Part shown: one piece after another, positions 1 through 6,288 of the stretch | Position numbering within the stretch: the stretch's first letter is position 1 | Layout of the letters: each line of letters starts with the position of its first letter | Assembly: GCA_015228695.1 (NCBI GenBank) | Contig: JADGDA010000077.1 | Coordinates: 1 to 9,700, forward strand | Length of the DNA stretch: 9,700 nucleotides | Reading direction: 5' to 3' | Source of the DNA: Alphaproteobacteria bacterium | GTDB taxonomy: Bacteria > Pseudomonadota > Alphaproteobacteria > Rhodospirillales > Rhodospirillaceae | Made by a program: the position numbers and the translations under genes | Notes under the pieces: model-generated | Database searches by the model: none | What the model was told of the DNA's origin: nothing | Seen by the model: the letters and a program-made list of their open reading frames with translations, nothing else

Positions 1-5
1 TGTCA

Positions 6-36
6 CGCCACCGGTCATTAAGAATGACCGGTGGCG
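6..36. repeat. Perfect palindrome, copy 1 of a pair
   Basis: The arms at 6-19 and 23-36 are exactly complementary over 14 bases, with a 3-base loop (AAG). The 12-base core arm CCACCGGTCATT is the same as the arm of the palindrome at 113-139 except at one position, where the paired base is changed too. No T-tract follows on either strand, so it is not a classical intrinsic terminator. It may be a dispersed palindromic repeat or a transcript-end stabilising hairpin. The structure is seen directly; its role is not. Confidence 0.75.
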
Positions 37-55
37 GTTCCCTCAAGCGCCGGGC

Positions 56-71
56 GGGTGCGTCCGCACCC
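56..71. repeat. Small hairpin between the paired palindromes
   Basis: GGGTGC at 56-61 pairs with GCACCC at 66-71 around a 4-base loop. Short GC-rich hairpins arise easily in sequence of this composition. It is listed because it sits with three other hairpins in a 140-base stretch that has no gene. Confidence 0.35.
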
Positions 72-95
72 TTGGCTTTCGGCGCAGGGGCGCCG

Positions 96-111
96 GCCCG
101 CGGTCGCGGGC
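96..111. repeat. Small GC hairpin between the paired palindromes
   Basis: GCCCGC at 96-101 pairs with GCGGGC at 106-111 around a 4-base loop; one more G-C pair could form inside, leaving only two loop bases. It is the third of four hairpins in this gene-free stretch. Its significance alone is low. Confidence 0.35.
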
Positions 112-112
112 T

Positions 113-139
113 CCAGCGGTCATTTCCAATGACCGCTGG
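113..139. repeat. Perfect palindrome, copy 2; hairpin right after the mch stop
   Basis: CCAGCGGTCATT at 113-124 pairs exactly with 128-139 around the loop TCC. Read on the minus strand it begins one base after the mch stop codon (143-141), so it would be the 3' hairpin of the mct-meh-mch transcript. No run of T follows it on that strand. It could act as a terminator, as is sometimes assumed for GC-rich bacteria, or as a barrier to exonucleases. Its near-identity to 8-34 suggests a repeat family. Confidence 0.7.
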
Positions 140-140
140 T

Positions 141-1205
141 TCACTTCGCCTTGCGCGGCACCAGGACGGTGTAGTCGAAGTCGAGCACGACCTGGGGATC
201 GTATTTGCCTTCCGCCGTCTTATAGGGGAAGTCGGCGCACTTCTTGTCCTTGACGGCGACGGTGCGGATGCGCAGGGCGCCGATGTCGTCGCGGCCGGTG
301 ATCTCCATCTTGTCGAGCACTTCCGACCACGCATAGATGGTGCACCCGGCAAAGGTCGGGTTGGCATGGGTGCCGCCGTTGATGGCGACCACCTTGAAGG
401 CGTTGGCGAGACCGTTGAAGGTCAGGCCACGGGCCAGGGAGATGATGTGGCCGCCATAGATCAGACGCTTGCCGAAGCGGCCCTGGGCCTGTTCGTGCTG
501 GTTGAAGTGCACCTTGGCGGTGTTCTGGTACAGACGGGTGGCCATCTGGTGCTCGGCTTCCTCGATGGTCATGCCGTCCACATGATCGATCTTCTCACCG
601 ACCTGATAGTCGCCCCACAGATACGGGCTTCCGGCCAACGCCCGGTCATAGCCGGACATGTTCAGGGAGGCGGGGAAGGTCAGCGCGCCGGCGTCCACCG
701 CCTTGGGCAGGGCCGGCACGACGGGCTCGGTGGAGGGGGCGCTGGGGGTGCGCTTGTTGACCATCACCCAGCGGGCGTATTCCAGAACCATCTCGCCGCG
801 CTGATTGGTTCCGGTGGAGCGGACGAAGACGTTGCCGGTCTTGCCGTCGGAGTTCTCCTTCAGACCGATGACGCGGGACACCGACGAGACGGTGTCGCCG
901 ACGTGGACCGGAGCACCGAAATGCCCGTCGGCGTACCCCAGATTGGCCGCCGCGTTCAGGGAAATGTCGGGCACGGTCTTGCCGAACACGAAATGAAAGG
1001 CCAGAAAGTCGTCCACCGGCGAGTCGGCGAGCCCGATGGCCTTGGCGAACTCCTTATCCGAATGAATGACGAAACGCGGCCCGAACAGGGCGGTGTAAAG
1101 AGCGACGTCGCCGGAGGTCACGGTGCGCGGGGTGGCATGGACGATGACCTGATCGAGCTTGAAGTCCTCGAAGAAATTGCCGGCGTTGGTCTTGGTTGCG
1201 GTCAT
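141..1205 (-). CDS. mch: Mesaconyl-CoA (C1) hydratase / beta-methylmalyl-CoA dehydratase
   Basis: A 354-residue MaoC-family enzyme (double hot-dog fold) that interconverts erythro-beta-methylmalyl-CoA and mesaconyl-C1-CoA in the cytoplasm. The start (NFFEDFKL, then HATPRTVT near residues 23-30) and the segment FGKTVPDISLNA (74-85) closely match the Rhodobacter-type enzyme as I recall it. The second half (about 195-350) carries DHVDGMTIEEAEH, RLYQNTAKVHFN and a hydratase-like YGGHI at 250-254. Length is normal for the family. The ATG at 1205 is preceded by AGAGGA five bases away. It is last in the mct-meh-mch operon, 29 bases after meh. This type of enzyme also serves the ethylmalonyl-CoA pathway, so on its own it does not identify the bi-cycle; its neighbours do. 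Confidence 0.9.
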   Translation of the reverse strand: MTATKTNAGNFFEDFKLDQVIVHATPRTVTSGDVALYTALFGPRFVIHSDKEFAKAIGLADSPVDDFLAFHFVFGKTVPDISLNAAANLGYADGHFGAPVHVGDTVSSVSRVIGLKENSDGKTGNVFVRSTGTNQRGEMVLEYARWVMVNKRTPSAPSTEPVVPALPKAVDAGALTFPASLNMSGYDRALAGSPYLWGDYQVGEKIDHVDGMTIEEAEHQMATRLYQNTAKVHFNQHEQAQGRFGKRLIYGGHIISLARGLTFNGLANAFKVVAINGGTHANPTFAGCTIYAWSEVLDKMEITGRDDIGALRIRTVAVKDKKCADFPYKTAEGKYDPQVVLDFDYTVLVPRKAK

Positions 1206-1234
1206 GACGTTCCTCTAAGGGATTAAGGGTGAAA

Positions 1235-2086
1235 TCAGCCCAGCTCGGCGGTGGCGGACATGCACGAGGCGCCGTCGGGGCCTTGAACCTCCAACTCGAC
1301 CTTGTCGCCCGAGGGGCGGCCGATCAGGTGGTACGGGTTCAGGTCGAACACCGGAGCCTTGCCCCGGAACGAATAGCCGACGACCGGCCTGCCCGCCCGG
1401 TTGCGGCACAGGTCCATCAGCAGCATCGCGTTTAACGGCCCATGCACCATGAGTCCGGGATAGTTCTCCTCGTTCATGGCGTAGGGGCGGTCGTAATGGA
1501 TGCGGTGGCTGTTGAAGGTCAGCGACGAGAAGCGGAACAGCAGCACCGGATCGGGAGTGACCGTCTTGACCCAGGCCCCATCGACGCCGCGGGGGACGTC
1601 CGCCGCCGGAACCGGAGCCGGGACCTTGCCGCCGGGCTCGCGGTAGACGATGTCCTGCTCCTCCTCGACGCACAGCCTGCCGTCCTGCTCGATCCGATAG
1701 CGCACGGTGACGAACACCAGCGTGCCCGATCCGCCCTTTTTCTCCGACACGGCGATGACCTCGCCCTTGCGGGTGGCGGGACGCCCGATGATCAGGCTGT
1801 CCGGGAACGTCATCCGCGCGCCGGCGAACATGCGCCGGGGCAGGGCCACGGGAGGCAGGAAGCCGCCCCGCTTCGGGTGCCCGTCGCCGCCGATCTGCGA
1901 CATCGGCGCGCGCGGGAGGAAGAACAGCCAGTGCCACAGGGGCGGCAGTTTGTCGCCGTTCCTGAGAACGGTCGTGGTGTCGTCGAGGGTGGCGAGCAGG
2001 GCATGGGCCGGGGTGAGGACGATATCCTCCTCCCGCTCCTCCTTCGAACCGATCCAGTCGGAATAGTTGACTTCTTTCTCAGACAT
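1235..2086 (-). CDS. meh: Mesaconyl-C4-CoA hydratase (HTD2-like hot-dog protein)
   Basis: A 283-residue protein of the hydroxyacyl dehydratase HTD2/MaoC-like group (COG3777 type). The N-terminal half has the WHWLFFLPRAP patch (51-61) and a GGFLPPVALPRRMFAG stretch (74-89) typical of this group. The C-terminal half has the hydratase signature HRIHYDRPYA (194-203), followed by YPGLMVHGP (209-217). In Chloroflexus the family member Meh hydrates mesaconyl-C4-CoA to (S)-citramalyl-CoA. That role is inferred here from the gene lying between a probable Mct and Mch. Relatives act on itaconyl-CoA, the main alternative. The start at 2086 was chosen because it lies 20 bases after the mct stop and has purine-rich sequence (AGAGAAG) just upstream; longer reading frames would run into mct. 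Confidence 0.82.
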   Translation of the reverse strand: MSEKEVNYSDWIGSKEEREEDIVLTPAHALLATLDDTTTVLRNGDKLPPLWHWLFFLPRAPMSQIGGDGHPKRGGFLPPVALPRRMFAGARMTFPDSLIIGRPATRKGEVIAVSEKKGGSGTLVFVTVRYRIEQDGRLCVEEEQDIVYREPGGKVPAPVPAADVPRGVDGAWVKTVTPDPVLLFRFSSLTFNSHRIHYDRPYAMNEENYPGLMVHGPLNAMLLMDLCRNRAGRPVVGYSFRGKAPVFDLNPYHLIGRPSGDKVELEVQGPDGASCMSATAELG

Positions 2087-2106
2087 GACGCTTCTCTGCT
2101 CCCGCT

Positions 2107-3339
2107 TCAGAGGTCGACCGGACCGGAGACGATCTTCTTGTCGTGCAGCTCGGCGATTTGCGAGCCGCTCAAGCCAAGGTCCTGGGCCAGGATTTCCTCG
2201 GTGTGCTCGCCCAGGATGGGCGCCCGGCGGGGCGTCTCGCGGGGCAGGGCGCCGAAGTCCAACGGCGATCCCGGAACCAGGAACTTGCCGATCCCCGGCT
2301 GTTCGATCTCCGAGAACATGGGGTTCTGGGTGGAGCAACGGGGGTCCTCCTCCACCATCTGCTTGAAGCTCTGGTACGGCCCCCAGCAGACGCCGGTGCC
2401 GTTGAACACCTGCCGGACCTCATCCAGGGTCCGCTCGGCGATCCAGGGGCGGATGATCGCGGAAATCGCCTCGCTGGCCTTGAAGCGGTCGCCTTCCTTG
2501 TTGAGGTTGGCGCCGAGCGCCGTTTCCAGGGCGGCGAAGCGGTCGGTGAGGCCGGTGACCTTGCCCAGTTCGGTCCACATCCGCCCGGTGACGACGATGA
2601 TGTAGAGGTGACGGCCGTCCTTGGTCTCGAAGTCCGAGCCGTAGGCGCCGTACAGATAGTTGCCGTAGGCGCGGCGGTCCTCGCCGTTGATCTGGACCTC
2701 CTGGATGTAGCCCAGGTTGCCGACCATGGAGAAGGCGATGTCCGACAGGGCCATCTTGACCAGTTGACCCGCGCCGGTGCGGGTGCGGTAACGCTCGGCC
2801 GCGAGCACGGAGAGGGCGACGTTGATGCCGCAAATGGCGTCCCAGGCCGGCATGACGTGATTGACCCGCAGGGTCCCCGCCTTGGCCGACAGCGGCCCGG
2901 TGACTCCGGGGAAGCCCACCGCGCAGTTGATGGTGTAGTCCACCGCCGAGGTGCCGTCGGAGCTGCCGATCAGGTTGACCATGATCAGATCGTCGCGCTT
3001 CTTCTTCAGGTTCTCGTACTTGAACCACCCCGACTGCGGGAAGTTGGTGACGAAGATGCCCCGGTCCGGCCCCGGCTGGGTGATCAGTGCGGTAACCAGT
3101 TCCTGACCCTCGGGCTTGGTGGTGTCCACGGCGAGCGAGCGCTTACCCTTGTTCAGGCCGACCCAATACAGGCTCTTGCCCTCCTTGGTGATCGGCCAGC
3201 GGCGCGCGTCGAGCCCGCCTTGAATCGGATCGAAGCGGATCACGTCCGCCCCGAGTTGGGCCAGCGTCATTCCTCCGAGCGGCGCGGCGACGAACGCCGG
3301 GCTTTCCACGATTCTCAATCCCTTGAGGACACTGTTCAT
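2107..3339 (-). CDS. mct: Mesaconyl-CoA C1-C4 CoA transferase (CaiB/BaiF class III)
   Basis: A 410-residue class III CoA-transferase. The N-terminal nucleotide-binding half begins GLRIVESPAFVAAPLGG (7-23) and has the LAQLGADVIRFDP motif (26-38). The likely catalytic aspartate, which forms the aspartyl-CoA anhydride in this family, is D167 in MPAWDAICG. The C-terminal part ends with ILGEHTEEIL, usual for the family. The ESPAF.AAP start and the moderate divergence from the SmtA/SmtB pair in the same window fit Mct, which moves CoA within mesaconyl-CoA from C1 to C4. The ATG at 3339 follows a GGGGGA-like site, and upstream ATGs would reach into the divergent smtA. It heads the minus-strand operon. 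Other family substrates cannot be excluded from sequence alone, but adjacency to meh and mch supports the call. Confidence 0.82.
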   Translation of the reverse strand: MNSVLKGLRIVESPAFVAAPLGGMTLAQLGADVIRFDPIQGGLDARRWPITKEGKSLYWVGLNKGKRSLAVDTTKPEGQELVTALITQPGPDRGIFVTNFPQSGWFKYENLKKKRDDLIMVNLIGSSDGTSAVDYTINCAVGFPGVTGPLSAKAGTLRVNHVMPAWDAICGINVALSVLAAERYRTRTGAGQLVKMALSDIAFSMVGNLGYIQEVQINGEDRRAYGNYLYGAYGSDFETKDGRHLYIIVVTGRMWTELGKVTGLTDRFAALETALGANLNKEGDRFKASEAISAIIRPWIAERTLDEVRQVFNGTGVCWGPYQSFKQMVEEDPRCSTQNPMFSEIEQPGIGKFLVPGSPLDFGALPRETPRRAPILGEHTEEILAQDLGLSGSQIAELHDKKIVSGPVDL

Positions 3340-3447
3340 GATTGTTTTTCCCCCGCTTTCCACCCTGATGCCCGCCGCGCCACCCCGGACCAAAACCGAA
3401 GAAATCCCCCGTTGTCCGGGACAGGCCGCAGAAGACCGGCGGGATAA

Positions 3448-3453
3448 TGTCAA
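3448..3453 (-). promoter_or_regulatory. Possible -35 element for mct-meh-mch
   Basis: On the minus strand this is an exact TTGACA, about 110 bases upstream of the mct ATG. It lies in a short AT-rich island (3443-3462) inside an otherwise very GC-rich region. No good -10 box occurs 16-18 bases downstream, so either transcription needs an activator or the match is chance. The overlapping near-palindrome CAAAATTCTTTG (3451-3462) could be an operator half, but this is weak. Confidence 0.25.
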
Positions 3454-3504
3454 AATTCTTTGCGCACTGCACCCGAAAAGCGGACGCCCCCCGGATTTTC
3501 CACA

Positions 3505-3543
3505 CCCGAATCCCCACCCCCAAATCCCCCCCCCCAGATCCCC
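3505..3543 (-). promoter_or_regulatory. G-quadruplex-forming tract in the mct / smtA intergenic region
   Basis: On the minus strand this stretch has runs of 4, 10, 5, 4 and 3 guanines separated by loops of 4, 4, 1 and 4 bases, which satisfies a strict four-tract G-quadruplex pattern. It lies in the 316-base divergent region (3340-3655), about 165-205 bases upstream of mct on its coding strand and just upstream of the proposed smtA promoter. A further run of six lies at 3487-3492. The tracts are seen directly; folding and any regulatory role are inference. The rest of the divergent region holds only the promoter candidates listed here. Confidence 0.4.
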
Positions 3544-3544
3544 G

Positions 3545-3573
3545 TTGAGACCGGAGGCGGTTGTTGTTACCCT
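3545..3573 (+). promoter_or_regulatory. Candidate sigma-70-type promoter for smtAB
   Basis: TTGAGA at 3545-3550 (five of six to the -35 consensus) and TACCCT at 3568-3573 (three of six to -10) are separated by 17 bases. Transcription would start near 3580, giving a leader of about 75 bases before the smtA ATG. The -10 match is weak, so this is tentative. Confidence 0.25.
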
Positions 3574-3655
3574 TGCCCCATGGTCAACCCCAGGATCGCG
3601 GCATCGGACCATGGCGAGCAAAAAGCAGACTTCCGGGAAAGGCGTGGACCCCATC

Positions 3656-4879
3656 ATGGCCGATTCAGCACAGGAACCAGCGCCGCCCCTCGACGGCATC
3701 CGAGTCGTGGACGTCGGAACCTTCATCGCCGGCCCCTACAGCGCCTCCATCCTGGCCGAGTTCGGGGCGGAGGTCTTCAAGGTCGAGCACCCCATCGCCG
3801 GTGATCCCCTGCGCCGATTCGGAACGCCGACCAAACGCGCCGATTCCAGCTTGGCGTGGCTCTCCGAGGCCCGGAACAAGAAATCGGTGACCATCGACCT
3901 GCGCATGCCGGTCGGGGCCGAACTGTTCCGCAAGCTGGTGTCGAAATGCGACGTGCTGGTGGAAAATTTCCGTCCCGGCACCCTGGAAAAATGGGGCCTC
4001 GGCTGGGAAACCCTCAGAAAGGCCAATCCGGGGCTGGTGATGCTGCGGGTGACCGGGTACGGGCAGACCGGTCCCTACCGCGACCGGCCGGGCTTCGCCC
4101 ACATCGCCCATGCGGTGGGCGGCCTGTCGTATCTGGCCGGCTTTCCGGGGCAGACGCCCGTGGTGCCGGGATCGACCCCGCTGGGCGATTACATGTCGGG
4201 CCTTTACGGCGCCATCGGCGTGCTCCTCGCCCTGCGCCAGAAAGCGAAGACCGGCGTCGGCCAGATGATCGACATCGGCATCTACGAAGCCGTCTTCCGC
4301 CAGTTGGACGAGATCGCCTCCGTCTACAGCATGTTCGGAAAGGTGCGGGAACGCGAGGGAGCCGGCACCGTCATCGCCTGCCCCCACGGCCATTTCCGCA
4401 CCAAGGACGAGAAATGGGTGGCCATCGCTTGCACCACCGACAAGATGTTCGCCCGTCTGGTGGAGGACGCCATGGGCCGTCCGGAACTGGCGGCGACCAA
4501 TCTGTACGGGACCAAGGCGAAACGCCTCGCCAACCGTCAGGACGTGGATTCCATCGTCGGCTCCTGGACCATGTCCCACAACCGCGACGACGTCATGGAC
4601 ATGTGCAACAAGGCCGACGTGCCCATCGGTCAGATCAACAGCATCGCCGACATCTTCGCCGACCCCCATTTCCGCGCCCGTGGGGATCTGGTCCCGGTTA
4701 ACGTGCCGGAGGTGGGGGAAGTCGTCGTGCCGGGCGTGTTCCCGAAGCTGTCCCGGACGCCGGGCCGGATCCGGCATCTGGGACCCCGGCTTGGCGATTC
4801 CACCGACGAGGTTCTGTCGCGCCTTCTCGGCCTGACCGCCGAGGAATTGAAGCAGATGCACGAAAGCCGGGTCATATGA
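3656..4879 (+). CDS. smtA: Succinyl-CoA:(S)-malate CoA-transferase, subunit A (class III)
   Basis: A 407-residue CaiB/BaiF-family CoA-transferase. Visible family marks are LDGIRVVDVGTFIAGPYSA (12-30), EFGAEVFKVEHP (35-46), the WLSEARNKKSV block (68-78), CENFRPGTLEKWGLG-like sequence near 101-116 and the likely catalytic D178 in PLGDYMSGLYG. Its tandem paralogue follows 22 bases downstream, as smtA and smtB do in Chloroflexus, where the pair transfers CoA from succinyl-CoA to malate (and citramalate). I chose the ATG at 3656 because the family domain begins right after it, with GGAAAGG upstream at a rather long spacing. An in-frame ATG at 3611 would add 15 residues and is not excluded. An itaconate or other dicarboxylate CoA-transferase is the alternative. 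Confidence 0.75.
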   Translation: MADSAQEPAPPLDGIRVVDVGTFIAGPYSASILAEFGAEVFKVEHPIAGDPLRRFGTPTKRADSSLAWLSEARNKKSVTIDLRMPVGAELFRKLVSKCDVLVENFRPGTLEKWGLGWETLRKANPGLVMLRVTGYGQTGPYRDRPGFAHIAHAVGGLSYLAGFPGQTPVVPGSTPLGDYMSGLYGAIGVLLALRQKAKTGVGQMIDIGIYEAVFRQLDEIASVYSMFGKVREREGAGTVIACPHGHFRTKDEKWVAIACTTDKMFARLVEDAMGRPELAATNLYGTKAKRLANRQDVDSIVGSWTMSHNRDDVMDMCNKADVPIGQINSIADIFADPHFRARGDLVPVNVPEVGEVVVPGVFPKLSRTPGRIRHLGPRLGDSTDEVLSRLLGLTAEELKQMHESRVI

Positions 4880-4888
4880 GCCCGCGAT

Positions 4889-4894
4889 GGGGAG
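4889..4894 (+). promoter_or_regulatory. Ribosome binding site that fixes the smtB start
   Basis: GGGGAG lies seven bases before the ATG at 4902. The reading frame has an earlier ATG at 4887, but that one would overlap this site and has no comparable site of its own, so 4902 is preferred. Confidence 0.65.
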
Positions 4895-4901
4895 CCGACG
4901 G

Positions 4902-6131
4902 ATGACCGACACCGAAAACGCCAAGCGCGATCTGCCGCTGTCCGGGATGCTGGTCGTGGACGTCGCGACCTTCATCGCCTCGCCCTATGCCGCCGCCATC
5001 CTGGGCGAGTTCGGGGCGGAGGTGATCAAGGTCGAGCATCCGGTGGGGGGCGACCCGTGCCGGAACTTCGGCACCTCCACCCGGACTCCCGACCTCAGCC
5101 TGGCGTGGCTGTCCGAGGCCCGCAACAAGAAGTCGGTCACCATCGATCTGCGCTCCAAGGACGGGGCGGAGTTGTTCCGGCAACTGTGCCTGAAGGCCGA
5201 CGTGGTGTGCGAGAATTTCCGCCCCGGAACCCTGGAGAAATGGGGCCTCGGGTTCGATGTCCTCCAGAAGGACAATCCCGGCCTCGTGATGCTGCGGGTG
5301 TCCGGTTACGGCCAGGATGGTCCCTACCGGGACCGGCCGGGCTTCGCCCGCATCGCCCACGCCGTCGGCGGCCTTTCCTATCTGGCCGGCATGCCCAAGG
5401 ATACCCCCGTCACTCCGGGTTCGACCACCCTCGGCGATTACATGTCGGGTCTGTACGGGGCCATCGGCGTGCTGATCGCCCTGCACGAGAAGCAGAAGAG
5501 CGGATTGGGCCAGTACATCGACGTCGCCCTGTACGAATCGGTGTTCCGTCTGACCGACGAACTGGCTCCGGCCTACGCCATGTACGGCACCGTGCGCGAG
5601 CGCCATGGTCCCCACGTCAAGAGCGCCGTCCCCCTCGGCCACTTCCGCACCAAGGATGACCGCTGGGTCGCCTTCGCCTGCACCACGGACAAGCTGTTCG
5701 AGCGCCTGTGCCAGGCCATGGGCCGCCCGGAACTGGCCTCCAGCGGCCTGTACGGGGTCCAGGCCCAGCGCCTCGAAGCCCGTCACGAGGTCAACCAGGT
5801 GGTCGCCGCCTGGGCGGGATCGCTGAACCGGGACGATATCCTGGAACGGTGCATCGCGGCCGGGGCCCCGTGCGGCCCCCTCAACACCATCGCCGACGTC
5901 TTCGCGGACCGCCAGTTCCACGCCCGCGCCAATCTGCTCGCCAAGGAGACCCCCGCCCTGGAGGGGGAAGTGGTGATGGTGCCCAACGTGATGCCGCGCC
6001 TGAGCGAAACTCCGGGCCGCATCGACTCGCTCGGGCCGACGCTGGGGCAGCACACCGACCATGTGCTCGGCACCGTGCTCGGACTTTCCCCCGAGCAAAT
6101 CCGGGACCTGCACGAGCGCAAGGTGGTTTAA
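4902..6131 (+). CDS. smtB: Succinyl-CoA:(S)-malate CoA-transferase, subunit B (class III)
   Basis: A 409-residue paralogue of SmtA with the same blocks in the same order: EFGAEVIKVEHPVGGD (37-51), WLSEARNKKSV (69-79), ENFRPGTLEKWGLG (104-117) and GYGQDGPYRDRPGFARIAHA (135-154). The stretch GMPKDTPVTPGSTTLGDY (163-180) carries the probable catalytic D179. That stretch and the C-terminal MPRLSETPGRIDSLGP match what I recall of Chloroflexus SmtB well. SmtA and SmtB form the malate-activating enzyme that feeds malyl-CoA to the lyase. One difference: the usual IAGP near the CoA-binding start reads IASP here (residues 25-28). The gene is 22 bases after smtA and probably co-transcribed. Confidence is high for the family and moderate for the exact substrate. 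Confidence 0.78.
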   Translation: MTDTENAKRDLPLSGMLVVDVATFIASPYAAAILGEFGAEVIKVEHPVGGDPCRNFGTSTRTPDLSLAWLSEARNKKSVTIDLRSKDGAELFRQLCLKADVVCENFRPGTLEKWGLGFDVLQKDNPGLVMLRVSGYGQDGPYRDRPGFARIAHAVGGLSYLAGMPKDTPVTPGSTTLGDYMSGLYGAIGVLIALHEKQKSGLGQYIDVALYESVFRLTDELAPAYAMYGTVRERHGPHVKSAVPLGHFRTKDDRWVAFACTTDKLFERLCQAMGRPELASSGLYGVQAQRLEARHEVNQVVAAWAGSLNRDDILERCIAAGAPCGPLNTIADVFADRQFHARANLLAKETPALEGEVVMVPNVMPRLSETPGRIDSLGPTLGQHTDHVLGTVLGLSPEQIRDLHERKVV

Positions 6132-6288
6132 AGCGGTTTCCAACCACGTCGCCCCATCTTCGCCACGCCCCCCACGCGGCCGCCCCCCCCCACATGCGGA
6201 CGTCCGAAAGCCCCCCAAATGCGGGTGGGCAGACCCTTGCCGAAAGCGGAAGATAGTGTCCACGGCGAGAGTTGGTGGAGTAGGGAAA
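6132..6288. other. C-rich intergenic spacer between smtB and the signalling genes
   Basis: A 157-base spacer with plus-strand C runs of 6 (6168-6173), 9 (6183-6191) and 6 (6211-6216), and a 10-base palindrome CGGACGTCCG at 6197-6206. A weak 6-base inverted repeat (6123-6128 with 6142-6147) spans the smtB stop, with no T-tract. I see no convincing terminator and no clear promoter for the next gene. The composition resembles the C-rich tract at 3487-3543, including a shared CCCCCAAAT. Confidence 0.5.

Noticed and set aside
1..140. A classical rho-independent terminator pair
   Set aside because: The hairpins are strong, but no T-rich run follows any of them on either strand, so I list them as palindromic repeats.
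24..1226. Long plus-strand open frame opposite mch
   Set aside because: Its product is a low-complexity Gly/Ala/Val/His-rich string with no motif, while the opposite strand encodes a clear hydratase. It is a by-product of high GC at third positions.
1442..3447. Long plus-strand open frames opposite meh and mct
   Set aside because: No ribosome site or recognisable domain; composition is typical of antisense shadow frames. The minus-strand proteins have clear family motifs.
3323..3655. Extension of smtA upstream to 3323
   Set aside because: The added residues are Pro-rich translation of the C-rich intergenic tract, with no similarity to the family.
2107..3726. Extension of mct upstream to 3726
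   Set aside because: The extra 129 residues would cross the intergenic region and overlap smtA; the transferase fold starts at the ATG at 3339.
2107..6131. Reading the three CoA-transferases as carnitine (CaiB) or oxalate (Frc) enzymes
   Set aside because: The fold is shared, but there is no caiC/caiD or oxalyl-CoA decarboxylase nearby, and the mch-meh neighbours point to mesaconyl/malate chemistry.
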